Counted from the first letter of the stretch, positions 32,690-46,038 are shown. The stretch: 64,000 nt of DNA from Thalassia testudinum (GCA_037157565.1 JAZHRO010000003.1:69380501-69444500), one strand, 5' to 3'. Numbers and translations: made by a program. The notes: generated by a model from the sequence alone, not told the origin.

Positions 32690-35600
32690 TCAAACGCTCA
32701 CCCCTTCCAAAGGTTTCACAGAATCTCGATCGTCTTTCGCACACAGCTCTCCCTTCTCCTCGGCGTCAAAGCTCGCGTGGACGCTGTAGAGAGCATAGAA
32801 AATGACCACAGCAGCCGAGAATATGGCAAACCGCAGGTAGGAGGGCCCATCAAGGGACCCCAGCAGGAAGAGGTTCAGGAAGATGGACATAGCCGGCACC
32901 CATGGCATCAGCGGCACTCCCCAGATCTCAGGCTTCCGCACCTCTGGCACAAGGTGCCGGAATAACTGGACGGCCGCCACACCACCCGCTGTGCATGCGC
33001 CGAGCAGCACCACCTTCGCAATCCCAGGTGATGCCAGCTTCCAGAGCAGCGTGAACGCGAGCGCCAGGGATGAGAACGTGATGAGGAATGCTGCAGTCGG
33101 CCACGGGCTCGTCGTTCCGGCCGTGACGTACCTGCGGTAGACAACCGCATTCGCAACCATGTAGAACACGAACAGCGTTCCAATGGAGACTAGGTTGAGG
33201 AGCACCTGGAGATCTGTGAAGAGGGCGATCCCTGCTGTGATGACCCCTGCATGCAGATGCAAATTAAGCACAGTTACCACACTGATCATCTTGTGGGTAG
33301 TGGTCTTAAGGTAGACGTGGCGACTTGGGATTGGCTGCATACCGAGGAAGGCGGAGGCATTGACCGGGGTTGCCGTTCGGGGGTGTACCCGAGCAAGCCA
33401 CGTTGGGACCACGCTGGAGCGTCCGATCACGCAGAGGTACCTCGCTTGCCCGAGCATCGCTACCACAAGCGACGTCAGAATCCCAAAGCTCGCTCCGACG
33501 CCGATCACTTTGCTCACCCAACCCCAGCCTTCGGATTCCCTGAACGCCGCCGAGAAGGGTTCATTCGGGTCCATCTGATCATTGCACCCGAACAAAAAAA
33601 AATCAAAAGAAGGAAAAAAAGTCAACCAACATATGTATTTTTCTGACAAAAAAAAGATCGCAGAACAAAGCACGTGTCAGTGCGTTCGGCATCGACATGG
33701 TTGGTACGTACGACAGCGCAAACGGCTAGGATGGGACGCCACGTCGACTGTTGTGATGGCCGTAGTGTCACTTGACGGTACCGGTTTTATCTTCAGGATT
33801 ACTCGACGAGAGAAACGGGCGGAGAGGACCGGTCAAGCGACCCTTCCGATGAGGAGTACGCTTGCATTCGCGCACACACAGCGCGGGACATCGCATGGCA
33901 TAGGGCCGGGGCCCACTGCGTGTGAACGGGTCAGAAACAGAATTCGAAACTCGCAATATTTTCAAATCCAAACGTAATGCATTAAGCCAAACAAGGGTGA
34001 ATTTTGCCCTCTCGCAGATGATAATTCCATATGGCTAAAGTATCATTCAATCATAGATAAATAAATGGGAATGGAAACTGTATGAATTTGTTTATGAGTC
34101 AACTTTAATAATAGAGTTCACGGACTTAAACTTGACAGGATCCTATATTCCTATGCATGATTGGGGATGATAAGATTTGGATTTGACCCATGCCTTGTCT
34201 ACATCCTGGTGGAGTTGTCGACAGCAATAATTTGTATCCTTAATCCATTCGATACTCAAGCTATTCCGCGCCATTGAAACCACAATGTACAACGCAACAG
34301 TTAATGCCGTGGAAAGCGATAGAGCGGCACGAAAGAGGTCGTGGAACCAAAATTCGAAGCACCATCGTACATACCCTTATAGTATAAAAAAGAAAAAAAA
34401 AAAAAACAAGAAAAAGAATACATATATACAGCACCCGATGGATGGACCAGCCGTAAGTCGAGTGGAAGGTTTAGCCGGTTAGATGAGACATTATCGTGAT
34501 AATTGCAGGTGAAGAGGAATTTAAAGGGAGAGGAGACGAAACTCTCCGTAGAAAGGGAGAGGGGAAGGGAGGCTATAGTACGTACGTACCGCGTCATAAG
34601 GAAGGAGCTTGCACATTGAGGCCGCCATGAGGCAGTAGAGTACCGTGACGAGGGCCACTGAACCAGAGACGCCGATTGGGATGTCGTGGGCAGGATTCTT
34701 GACCTCCTCGGCCATGGTGGAAACCGCATCGTACCCGATGTAGCTTAGATACACCGTGGCCGCGCCGTGGAACACCCCGGACGCGCCGTAGGGGAAGAAC
34801 CCGCTTTTGTGGCCGGTGGGGTCCGCTGGCTTGGTGAAGTTCCTCCAATCCCCCTTCCAGAATCCGATTACGATGATGAATAGGATGAACAGCAGATGAA
34901 TGGTGGTTAGCACCGCGTTCAGCAGGGAGCTCTCCCTTGTGCTACATGCGACCAAACAAACAAGATGACAAAACTAAAGGTCAACCCAGTCTGCTCGTAA
35001 CATATGAGTGGGATGTGGGGGTGGTGTTAACCAAAAAAGCCTCAATAATGAGCCTAGAAAGTGCACAAAGCGCGACCGTGGTGAGGGGAGTAACAATGGA
35101 AACACCAGCGCAAATAGGTGGAAGTTAGGAAAAAAAAGAAAAAGAGAACGGGTATTTTGGATAGGACGGGTCTGTACTAGAAAAACAGGGCAACAGAGAG
35201 AGAGAAAGAGAGAGAGAGAGCAATCCCCCACTAATCGTAGTGATAGACAGGAGATATATGATCAATTGCCGAGGGAAACCTCAAAGTACCTGTGGCAGAT
35301 GCAGATGGAGATGAGGACGACGACGCCGATGGCGAGGAGATCGAGCTGATTGAATCCCTCAGGAAGGGCGGGGACTGTTATGCGCCACTTGGTGGCCGTG
35401 TCGATCCCGATGGCCGTGCCCAAGTAGATGGTGAAGCTCCGCGCCACCGCCGCGTTCGAGAATACGTATTCCATCACGAGGTTGGCGCCGGTGAAGAACG
35501 CCGCGAACTCGCCTGAAGACGAAGGAAGGGAGCTAGAGAGATCATGAAGCGGAAGAATTGAAGAGTGTGTAAACGGGGGCGTTGTTCTGAACCTCCAAAG

Positions 35601-36089
35601 TCCAGTAAAGGAAGTTAATTACCCACCGAACGTTACGCGGAGGTAACTGAAGGCGCCGCCGGCGACAGGCATGTCGACGGCGAACTCGGTGTAGCAGAAG
35701 GCGGATAGCAGCGCGCAGAGGCCGGCGATGGCGTACGAGAGGATGACGGCGGGGCCGGCGAGCTCGCTGGCTGCGCGGCCGGATGTGACGAAGACGCCCG
35801 CGCCGACCATCCCGCCGAGGCCGAAGCCGATGAGGTCGGGCCAGCGCAGGGTACGGTCCATGTCCGTGCCCGAGCGGGCACGGAGGCGGCTCATCTCATC
35901 GAAGGTAGTAGTTACGGAGCCCACGCGTTTCCGCAGTCGGCGGGGGGTCTGCCGGAGGGCCCTCCCGTAGGACCTGAGGTTGGCGAACGACGACGATCCA
36001 ACACTGGTGGAGGCGTCCTCCATGAGTGGGGAGGTAAGCGATGATGGGTCTGTGGGAAAAGTCTGAGGTGGAGGAGCGGCGGCGCGCAT
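32690..36089 (-). CDS. CAT1-like: Cationic amino acid transporter, CAT1/CAT5/CAT8 clade, five exons
   Basis: CDS = complement(join(32690..33246, 33343..33574, 34590..34941, 35290..35512, 35627..36089)), 608 codons plus stop. All introns are GT-AG and phases agree (463, 223, 352, 232, 557 nt). The product is an APC-superfamily permease moving Lys/Arg and related amino acids across a membrane. A basic cytosolic N-terminus of about 84 residues precedes the first helix with GLGGMVGAGVFVTSG (about 89-103). CYTEFAVDMPVAGG (132-145), STRESSLLN (exon 3 start), SYIGYDAVSTMAEEV and GASFGILTSL follow. Length and motifs fit the plant CAT1/5/8 group. A second in-frame Met (36023, MEDASTS) would give 586 residues. 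AATAAA at 32665-32670 may be the poly(A) signal. No break is seen, and it is the only intact host gene here. Confidence 0.93.
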
Positions 36090-36126
36090 GCGGGAGATTG
36101 GATGGTGCGCTCTCCGATGCCGTTTC

Positions 36127-36135
36127 CTTATAAAG
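36127..36135 (-). promoter_or_regulatory. Possible TATA box of the transporter gene
   Basis: The minus strand reads CTTTATAAG about 40 bp upstream of the first ATG. Transcription starting 25-30 bp downstream would leave a leader of only about 10 nt before the ATG at 36089, which favours the second Met at 36023 or another promoter. Confidence 0.5.
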
Positions 36136-36137
36136 GG

Positions 36138-38339
36138 TTCAGAGAGGGGGAGAGTGGATGTGCGTGGTGCCTATCGAACGGGAATGGGAGAGGAAAAGGC
36201 GAGAATAGTGACAACGTTTTAGGGGGGAGTGGTGTATTTTGAATTTCGAGTTAAATTATTTTCCTGGGATCAGCGGGCTGGGAATTAACGAGTTGTTCAT
36301 CACTGGAGTGGAGCAAGAAGGGCATGTCATGTGAATTGGGGGAATGGATTAGTTGGAAAATGCGTGACAAATGATTTGGGAATGGATTGATGATCAGATG
36401 AAGTTGGACGGGTCAGCGTTGGAGATGTGATATTAGACTACACTGGTTGCCACGATTCTCTACGCATTTTTCTTTTTCTTGTGAGAGGGAAATCATTGGT
36501 GGTGTCTCTATCGTTCCCCGCAGTAAGGGCTGTGCGGAGAAGCTGTCTTTGTGACTTGCGGATTGTTTTCGCATATGGATGGAGTGGTGAAGGGAATGCT
36601 TAACGTGGGTTTTTTCTATTTTTGAAGGGAATGCTTAACGTGGGTTTTTTCTATTTTCTTTTGATTATTACAGGGGAAGGTTCTTGGTTAAAGCTGCCTG
36701 ATTTTTTTTTTAGCATTTGGTTAACTTGAGATAGTCGTGTTAATAATTATCTGGCACTCTCTTTATGCAGCAAACAGAGATCACCTTGATACCTACAAGA
36801 ATGAGACATTCAGTATCAACTTATAGCTCTATTTGATAAGAGAAATAAATTTATAAATAAGTAGAGGAATAAAAAATGAGTAAAATAAATAGTGAAATAA
36901 ATAAATTAATTTATTTGTATGTTTTGTTAAGTTAAAGTTATTCCATTGAGAGAGTGGAATGACTTTTCCTTTGGTTGAGTCCCACTTAACCTGACAAAAG
37001 TGGGTGGCAGGTTAAGTAGCGGGTTAAATATTTAATCTGACGTAAACCCACTTAACCCGTTAACCGAACGAGGTCATATCTCATTTGATAGAGGTTTAAA
37101 GTTTAAGATTGGGTAAAATTTAGAAAGTTTTAAGGAATGATAAGTGGAATGGTAAGAGGAGAGTTAGTAAGTATGGATGTGATAATTGAATTGATATATT
37201 ATTATTCGTTTTTATTTTTATTTGTATTGGGAGTGGGTTAGTACGGTAAATATGATAGGTGGAGGTGATGGGTATAAGTAGTTGGTGAGGATAGATATGA
37301 TATAGATGATGGTAGATATGCTAAGTGGGGATAAAATTTTTCAGTATTCATTTGTTATAACTTTAAATATTAACACATAAGATAAAACCTCCCTTTAAAC
37401 TTCTACAAAATAAGATTATAGGTTGTAATAATCTACCAGAGGTAGCAACAGGATAGAATTATAGTCTCAATTAGATGTCCCATACAAGTAGGGATTACAT
37501 TGTTGCTTCCGATTCAATTAAGGTAGGCTACTAGTAAGGTACCTTAGGACACATCGCACCATTCCCTCCACCATTCGATTTGAGAATTCTATTTTTGATG
37601 CTTACATGGCAAGGTCACTTTCTTCTCATAAAACTACTAAGCATGGGGTATCCTGTCCACACATTAGAAATCTAATAAGTTGTTGGTTGATGTAGCTCAG
37701 CTACTAGATTGGAGACATTAAATGCAGAATGTTAACAAAAGAATATTTCAAGAGTGTTGAGACTCAACAACCTTAATTATGTGACTTTTATGTTAACGCT
37801 ATATCTGAGGTATTTGAGAAGTATTTGGATGTGAATTTTCTCTTTTTGAAATGATTCGATGCATTGTGTCATGTTGTAATATGATTTATTTATTAATGAT
37901 TATGTTGATCATGTATACAAATATGCTTTGCAAAAGATTACCAAGTTGTAGGAATATGAGTATAATAGTCACGATCTTCCTTACCGTGATAATTATAAAG
38001 ATAAACGAGAATTTGATGTAGATTGAACATAATAACTTAGAGAATCAAGAAATGCGATGTGGGGTTGACAAATGTAATGTGAAAAACATCGACTTGAGCG
38101 TTATGCATCAATCTTTGAAACCACTAGACTGCAGCAAGTCCTACCCTATGATAAGTTTTCTTGCTACCATGAAATAGCTACTTGCCTTTTCTATGCCAAT
38201 CTTGAAACCATTACTTTTATTCCTCTAGAATGACAATCCCAAGTTCAGTGTACTCAATGCCAATATTCTTAACTCAACCTAGCTACCTAAATAAACTATT
38301 TACACTTCCACAACAACGAGCAGGATACGGTGATCTATG
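36138..38339. other. Intergenic region upstream of the transporter, no gene recognised
   Basis: AT-rich sequence. It includes a 35-bp direct duplication at 36589-36658 and a stretch of TAAG/AATAAA-rich sequence around 36830-37400 that could be a small decayed transposon, but I could not find terminal repeats. No ORF with recognisable homology. Confidence 0.5.
36589..36658 (+). repeat. 35-bp tandem duplication
   Basis: Two adjacent 35-bp units (36589-36623, 36624-36658; GAAGGGAATGCTTAACG...) differ only at the last base. Confidence 0.9.
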
Positions 38340-39620
38340 TGGAGTAACTTGTGATCCAGTTGCTTGTTGTAATATACTATATAAGATTATCTCGAAGCTC
38401 TTAGCAAATAGATGGGGAATGCTACATATTGGTAAGGTTAATTGAGCTGTATCAATGGACATTTATAAAAGAGCCATAGAATACATGAGGGATTTCAATA
38501 AAGGAGGTTTTAAGAGATTGTGTATTAAGCTTGACATATCCAAAGTTTATGACAATAAAAACATAGGATTAATTATATATCATCTCATGGAGGGAGAATG
38601 GGGTTCCAATTGGATTGGATTTCATGCATAAAGGTGTCTATAGAACGGTCATTGATAGCTCCACTCATAACTGGGGTTCACATGGGGTTGATAAGAATAA
38701 ACAAAGGGCTATGACAAGGGGATCCTAGTTTGAAAGGGGAAGACCGACACTACCTATGATCAGAGGGGATCATTTTGTATCGCATCTCCTATTTACCAAT
38801 GACCTGCTCATTTTTGGGAAGGCTAATAGACCCACTATGGCTTGCTACAATAATAATGGCCTTAGATGTGTTTAGAGAAATGGCAAGCCTATGGCTAAGT
38901 GCTTATAAGAGTAGTGTTTATTTTGAGAGGAATACAGGGGAGATAGGTGATTTGCCTCACATTGGAAATGTTAAAGGGAAGGTTGCTGGTCAAATATTTG
39001 GGGATGTCGCTTCACGAGGGTATTGGAAAGAGAAGATCGTTCTTATCCATTGTGGACAAGGTGGTGGAGAGGAGAGGATCATGAAGCACAAAGATATTGT
39101 CAAGGATGAGCTGAGTGCAACTACTAAGATGGGTGATCGAAGGACTGGTTGGGTTTTGCATTTCCACATCCGTGGTACCTAGAATGATGATCTTGAAGAA
39201 GATCACGACTATTAAAGCTTGCTATCTATAGGGTAACAAAATATCATGGCTATTTATGCTCACTATCTATGGGGTAACAAGTGTCACCTCCTTAGTTGGA
39301 GGGAAGTCTATTTACCATTCAAGGGGGGCAGGCTTGGACTAAAACACCTCCTAGACATCGATAAGGAAGGGACCTGCAAGAGGGTAAGGAGATTGGTTGA
39401 CGATGAGGGAGGAGTGTGTTTGGGCTACGTGGATGAGCCGATGCTACAATGTGGCAGAACTAATGACAGGGTCCAATGCGGCTCGAATTGCTGGAGATGG
39501 ATCCTACACCACCATAAGTGGATCAAAAAATTTTTATAGGGGCTTGGAGATGGAAAATCGATGTGGAGGTGACCATCGTTGAAAGGAGGCTTATGGTATT
39601 GCGTGAGACACTTGGCAGAA
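38340..39620 (+). pseudogene. L1-type LINE ORF2 fragment (RT and zf-RVT regions), decayed
   Basis: Plus-strand pieces in shifting frames give LINE RT motifs: CCNILYKIISKLLANR (38370), KLDISKVYDN (38530-38560), SHLLFTNDLLIFGKA near 38778-38823 (degenerate FADD box), and GGRLGLKHLLDIDK (39327-39365) with CKRVRRLVDDEG, the region before zf-RVT. Many stops and frameshifts are present, so it is an old remnant. No poly(A) tail or target-site duplication was found. Confidence 0.72.
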
Positions 39621-41119
39621 CTAATGGTGGAATTCAAGTTAATATGGGTCAGGAACCATGGTCCCAGATGGTCAGCCTGCACACTTCTTGATTTGAAGAA
39701 TACGTTACTAACGATATAGAGAATAATGGAATGGGTATGCAAGTCGAAGCTCGATGCCTATCCTATGATATTACCAAGAAGTGCACATGACATTTTTTCT
39801 TCCGATGTGAGGACAATCTTGGGATCCTATTGGGAGTGCTGTATCAGCTGCAGCCTGGCTATAGCTCGACGAAAGTTAATCTCTCAAGCATTGAAGCTCA
39901 TCCCCATCAGACGTGAGAACTTATATATTCCTTTGCTGCAGAGCCATCTATGCAACAGTGTGGTTCTTACGAAAGCAAAGGAACCTCATGATCCACTCCA
40001 ATCAATTCACTAGAATGGAGGAGTTTTGACGGAGGATCGTTAGGGCCATACTTTTTGCGTGGTGAGTGATTTGTGGAGGTGTATGCTATGCATATAAATA
40101 TTGTGTAATAGTTGATCGAGTGCCTATTAATTCATTGAGTGAAATACTACATTTGTACTAAAAATAACTTACGATCCTGTCCTTGGTCCAAGAGCCCTAC
40201 CTATCACTCCGAGACCCTCCATTAACAATTCACTCCTCGATCCTACTGCTAGATTCCTAGCATGAATTTACTAATTAAGCATTAATTATTGGGTGGGTCG
40301 TCTGACCTGGACCTCTTCTGTCTAAAAATCACGTCGTCATGGACGGAATGCACAAATTAATTGAATCTGAGTATCTACAACCCACCTTAGGCTTTATAGG
40401 AGTCATATATGTCTACTTTCCGGGCTACGATTTATGCCATCCTCCAAGACCACGAGGTTTTATTGCCCTGCGATGGCGTGAGGCCCATACCACCCTTTAA
40501 ATTCATCGCTAAGCACACTGCCAAATGCATGGGACTCTTCAAAGGGGAAGTGAGGCAGATGAGTCGAAGGTGGAGCGCATGGGTCAGATCAGCAACTCCA
40601 AGGACTGGAAGGATAAGTACAAGAGCCGATGAGACAATAGTCGAGTCGCAGTAAGCCCATCTATTTGTACAACCAATGACACCACTGTCGATTGTTCTTA
40701 GATGTGGCAAACTAGGGCATCCAATTTACAATTCACTATGGCAGAGCAGTACCAGGTATATGAATACCTCGCCCGTAGTATGGGGACTATATGGGTGGCG
40801 CTTCAGAGGTCACATATGTGCTCGACCTTCAGCTGGATTAAACCACCTAGTGTGTGAAAAGTTGAGGAAGAAGGATGTGGACATTGTTACAAGGAATATG
40901 GAGAAGATGTAGAAGGAGAGTAGATAACTCACCTATGTTATACTGAAACAAATGGCTTATTGAGCAACTAATTTTCTTTGTTTTTTGACGTATGGTTACT
41001 TTCTTTAGTGTTAACGAAAAAGGAATTGTAACGACCTTGTTCGTATAGGTAGCGGAAGAATAAATTCTCGTAGATTAATGTATTACTAGTATATGTATAT
41101 CATGAAGCATTGAAAGGAA
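39621..41119. other. Intergenic, nothing recognised
   Basis: Several short ORFs (for example 39726-40013 and 40409-40654) show no family motif I recognise. Part of it may be further LINE 3' sequence. Confidence 0.4.
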
Positions 41120-42490
41120 TTTTTTTTTTTTTTTGGTGAAAAGGAAAACGATTACTATCGTCAACAATAGTAATCTAAAAATTTTATTCAATCCAACAAT
41201 TACAAAATAGATAGCCATTGTCTAGCTAGAGTAGAAGCCCCATTACAAATGGCCTCAACTCACCCACATCCCTCGTTAAACAAGACATCATTTCTAGCAC
41301 ACCAAGCACTCCATAACACAACTGCAGAAGTGATGGTTGATGATGCAGGTCTGCGGAGAGATGCCCAAAGGCCATCCCATGTAGGCAAGGGGGAGGAACA
41401 ACATCTTTGCCACAGCTCTGCAGTAACTAAACAAGTATTGAAAAGACGTCTGGCATCATCATCTTCGTACTTACATAAGGAACAAGGGGTGGAGGGGACT
41501 CCCATCTTGCGTGCTCTCAAGGGCTCAGTAGCCAGCCCATCTCTCTTGGAGAGCCATAAGAAGATTTGAAGCTTAATGGGGATCTTTATCTTCTAAAGAG
41601 AGGCACATACAGCCACATGTGTGTCATCCTCAACCACAGATAACAAGCATTTGTAAAATCCTTTAGGAGTGTATATCCCACCCTTTCATTTGAACCCATT
41701 TATTCCTTTCGTTAGGCTAAAAGCCTAAAGTGTCTCTCCATTGTGTTGAACTCCTCTGCATGCAGTTGTGGTAGTAAATATTTGGCCATGAGGGTTGCCA
41801 TTTGGTATCATTTGGGCTGCAGTAATAAGAAACATTAGCAAGCTTGTGTTGAAATGCATTGTAAGATCGAGGAAAGAGGTTGTCAAAGGAGCCTAATCCA
41901 GTCTAGTTAATTACCACACCAGAATCTAAATAGCTTGCCATCACCAAGGGTTGTGTGAAGTAGTCCTAGCTTTCCCCTACAACCTTGGAAACAGAAGACT
42001 AGAAGGGGGAAGCCTTGGTCATTTGTAGTACTCCTGAAGGAGAGTCATTAGAGCCATATGAATCTCAAAGAAGATCCTACCACAACCCATTATCTCCTTG
42101 AAGAATAATGACAACCCATTTTAACAATAATGAGTCACTGAATTCCCTTAAAAATCAAATTCCTAACGCCTCCCCCCCACCTTCTTCTTTGGTTGGGATA
42201 AGCGAGCCCACTTGATAGGGCTTAGAAATCAACCCTCATGTGTGGGTCCTTTCCAAAAGAACCTCCTCTGAATGGAGTCCATCTTCTTAAGAATATTCCC
42301 TAGTGGTTGAAAAATAGATAAGAAGAAAACAGGGATGGTCGAGATAACAGAATTCAACAAAATAAGTCGTCCCCCCTTGGATAAGAATCTTTTGCACCAG
42401 CTAGCAAGACGCACAAAAATCTTCTGAAATAAACCAGCCTAATCTGCACTCTTCATCTTCCTCCATAATAATGGTAGTAATTGCCTTAAG
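41120..42490 (-). mobile_element. 5'-truncated L1-type LINE with poly(A) tail
   Basis: A run of 15 T at 41120-41134 is a poly(A) tail on the minus strand. Upstream on that strand is the end of LINE ORF2: zf-RVT domain (TPCSLCKYEDDDARRLF, then WCARNDVLFN) at 41520-41260, and the RT C-terminal region (RFLSKGGRLILLNSVISTIP) at 42390-42310 running to about 42490. There it is cut, probably by the insertion of E3. Frames are broken, so it is inactive. Confidence 0.78.
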
Positions 42491-43995
42491 TGACGAGATC
42501 GTGTTTTAAAGAAACATTCGTTGCAGTACAATTTGAAATCATCGTATAAACAATTATCGATTTTTACTTACTCGAAAAAATATTCGGAGGTCGAACTCAG
42601 GAAGCAAATTAGTATTTTAGAAACAAAATCACAATTTCAAATTACTTAAAAGATGATATCAATGTAATCCAATGTATATTAAAAAAACTAGAGAGAAAAT
42701 GCAAAAATAAATGTCTTTCTTCTTCTCTTTTCTTCCTTCTTTCTCTTCTCTCTTTCTTTTCTTATGAATCAGACGTCTGATTTGGTGATTCAGACACCTT
42801 ATCTTGCAGATTACTACAATGATCACTTCTCTTCAGTCTTCTTCTTCTTCTTTTCTTCTTCACTTGGCTTTCCTCCTTCCTATCTTCTTCCTCTGTCTTT
42901 AGTTGCTGCGGCTTCCTCCTTCTTCTTCTGCTTCTCTCTTTCTTCAGCCCTGCCTTCTCTTTCTTCTTCTTTTCCTTAAGCTTTGGCTGAGTCTTCAGCT
43001 TCTCCTTCCTGGGCCTTTGCAATCTTCTTCTTCTTCTACAGTTTTCTTCTTCTTCACCTTCCTCTTCGGCTCCTTCTTCTTCTTCCTTCCACTCCTCTAC
43101 CTCGAGTTCTCCTTCTTTCTTCCGCTCCTCTGCCTCAAGTTCTCCTTCCTTCTTCTTTTCTTCAGCCACACCTTCTTCTTTTTCCTTGTGTACACACACA
43201 GGAGCAAAACCTAGCCCCTACCCTCCCCGCCTCTCTCTCTCCCTATTTCGCTCTTAGGACTGCTCTCCCAGAGCCTTCTCGGGTTATCGAGTCAGATATG
43301 CACACCTGGGACCAGGCCCATCGGTGTGTGTAGTGGGCGAGGAGTGCACAGGTAGTCGGGTTGGATACTAGGTCCACGGAGCGTGGGGCACGGACGAGGC
43401 ATGAAGGGCGAGTGGTACCTCACCTTGTGGTCAAGAGGCAACGAGCCTAATGCACATTTCAATTAATTCAGCTGTGCTTGCTCCTGATCTTCTGAGGTGG
43501 GACTAAATGTCCCACCTTCCTTGTAGGCGCCTGCACAGCAGATGTTCGCATCCAATTGCAGAGCTGTGTCGGGCTTTGACTCCAATAGCTGGGGTGAGAG
43601 TGTGCGTGAATGAAACCCGCACGACCTGGGACTTGAAGCCTGGGGCCTGGAGTCCTGGAGCAAGCTTTCGAACAAGCTTCGTCCTCTGTCAATGGTGGTG
43701 AGGACCTGTACCCTATTCACAAGCAAACAACCTTGAGACCTCGTCAAAATACGTAGGGAGCTTCGCGTAGACATGGCGAAGATGGGACGGTGGTTGGCGT
43801 GGCGCGGGGTGGCTTGAGTGTGCGTGCCTAGGTCACCCTGCACGTGCAAAAATGGGTGTGGCGGAGAGATTGGAGTAGGGGGAAATGGTCAGTGAGGTGT
43901 TGCGGAGGTCGTAGGGTGGTTGGAGAGGTAGATGGAGGCATGGAGCGGCGGGAACACCTCGCCGGTGGTCTGGTCGGAGGCGGAGAAGGTGACGG
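42491..43995 (-). repeat. E3 3' LTR, first segment
   Basis: Matches 20267-21580 of E1, including the pyrimidine-rich stretch (42715-43190) and the block around 43200-43850. The exact left edge is uncertain by some bases because this end is diverged; TG at 42491 is the likely start. It is broken at 43996 by E2'. Confidence 0.78.
43991..43995 (+). repeat. Target-site duplication of E2', left copy (GACGG)
   Basis: GACGG before 43996 pairs with GATGG at 48917-48921. The one difference is a CpG to TpG type change. Confidence 0.75.
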
Positions 43996-45725
43996 TGTGG
44001 ATTCCCAACTCGGAGGGGGTGAGATCAGCGTGACGTAAAAAATGTGGAATTGAAAAAATACCAATCTCACAAAATAGACAAACACACAAAGTACACAATT
44101 ATTTTTAGGTGGAAACCCAAATCGGGTGAAAACCACCACCTAACCCTCTCGAGTTAGGATTTTCCGATCAACCAAGTTGATCAAATCCACTAAACGAATC
44201 ACTTTAAACAAGGGTGATTCAACCTCAATTACAACCACGCTACAAGTGCGAGGGTAGCGTTCCTCAACCCCCTCTCTCCACGGGAAGGATTTTGTCCCTC
44301 GAAGGAGATGGGAATTCGAAAAGCGAATACCCAACCAAATAACAAAAATAAAATAACAAATAATCCTATAGAGCCAACAAAGTAATTTTAAACCTAAGCT
44401 TCTATAGGAATTAGGAAACTCCCCTTTGCAAGAAGTGCGTCGAATCGATGACGCGAGTGCGTGAGCCACGCGACGGCACAATGTTGCTCTCATGAACTAC
44501 GACGGGAGAGTGGGTGCGCAAAGACTTGTTGCTCTCAAGATGTAGAGCTTGAGCTTGGAGAGCAAGGGCTTCTCTTGGACACAAAAGAGTGGAAATGCTT
44601 GTTCTTGGTGTCTTTTTGGTGTCTCTAGGTGTATCTTGATGTGCAAGAGGTTCCTCTCTATTTATAGAGGCCTTAGGAAAGCTTTGGAAGGCTTAGGAAA
44701 GCTTCCATAGCCGTTGGGAGCAAAGTCCAAGAGAATCAGGCCGAAATCAGGAACAATGATTGCAGTGATAGGGTTATCAGACGTCTGATCATGGCATCAG
44801 ACATCTGGAAGATCACTTTAAGACGTCTGAAAACAAGGTCAGACGTCTAATTTTAGGCAGGTTTCTTCCTGACTTGAATCAGATCTAAATAGGGTTCTAG
44901 TGCAAGTCGATTAGACGACATGCAGGATGTTTGGCACTATGTCTGGAAGTCTGGAAACCTACTTTTTCTTTTGAATGGATTTCTAAGAGAGTGCAACGGC
45001 TATAAAATCTCTGAGAAGAGATTTTGGGTCAGCCGAGGCAAAACGGTCATTTATCAGACATCTGGAAAGGCCTAAGGAAGTCTGATAAGGCTCTAATGGT
45101 CATATCCTTGAGTGTTTGCTAAGCCAGTCAACGGTCCACTAATTGGAGTCTGGCAAAGTCATCAGACGTCTTCTAAGACATTTGGACATAGGTTTGGACG
45201 TCTGATTTCATCAGACAACTAACAAGTCCAGCCTAAATGTTATCAGACATCTGAATCAACAGTCAGACGTCTTAAAACACATTATCAGACGTCTGATTTT
45301 TGAATTAGATGTTTGGAAATGCTGTTTGAACCCTATATTGATTTTCTAAGTTTTCTACATAAAACTAAATATCCTAGGGTTGTGCTGGTGTTCCTCGGAC
45401 TACTATTAGGGTACTTTGAGGCTCTTTAACATGAATCTAAGTAATAAAAATAAAGAGCAACAAAAGAAACGAAAAATACAAGGAGTATAAGAGAAGAAAA
45501 TCTATCCCATTCTTCATCTCCTTCCTTTTTCAATCTATCGCTCCTCACGAATCTCCTTTGTTTTCCATCAAGCTCCTCCAATCTATCCTGGATGCAAGCT
45601 CGAACTCCATCTGGTCACGTCTCCATTTGCAATTTGCCTGAAATCTAAGACTCCAAGTGTAAATGTTAAATGACAAGTGTTTTGTTATCATCAAAACAAA
45701 TGATCGTGGTGCTCTAGCACCAACA
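43996..45725 (-). repeat. E2' 3' LTR
   Basis: 1730 bp. It carries the TATA box at 44659-44666 and CAGACGTCTG-type palindromes at 44775-45310. Related to, but distinct from, the E2 LTRs. Confidence 0.88.
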
Positions 45726-45995
45726 ATCTCCCCCTTTTTGATGATGGCAAAATCATAAATAATAATGCAAAAATCCTCCCCCTTTTTGGCATTATCAAAA
45801 AGGTTTAATTGATATTTCCTATAACTCCCCCTTAAAACATGCTCTTCTATGAATTTCAAAAGTAATGTTCTCCCCCTTTCTGTAACAACAAGATAGCTAT
45901 TATTTTCTCCCCCTTACTAAAGGAAATTTAGCTAACTTGCATCTCCCCCTTAAAAATTGACAATTAGCTCATAATTTTTTAACTCCCCCTATCTA
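45726..45995 (-). other. Array of polypurine tracts, E2'
   Basis: About seven GGGGGAG-type runs on the coding strand in 270 bp next to the LTR, matching those of E2. Confidence 0.75.
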
Positions 45996-46038
45996 AATGC
46001 TTATGATAAGAAGATAGGATAAAGAATTTTTACCTTAC

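Noticed and set aside
33251..33646. Plus-strand ORFs overlapping the transporter (also 32777-33140, 35008-35349)
   Set aside because: Shadows of exons 4 and 5 or intron sequence; no independent support.
36830..37400. Possible MITE
   Set aside because: AT-rich sequence with some repeated words, but I could not define terminal inverted repeats or a target-site duplication.
39726..40654. Possible small genes between the LINE remnants
   Set aside because: No recognised motif, and ordinary ORF lengths for random sequence.
42764..43333. Phe/Leu-rich hydrophobic ORFs that look like membrane proteins
   Set aside because: Translation of CTT/TTC-rich LTR sequence, not conserved in E1.
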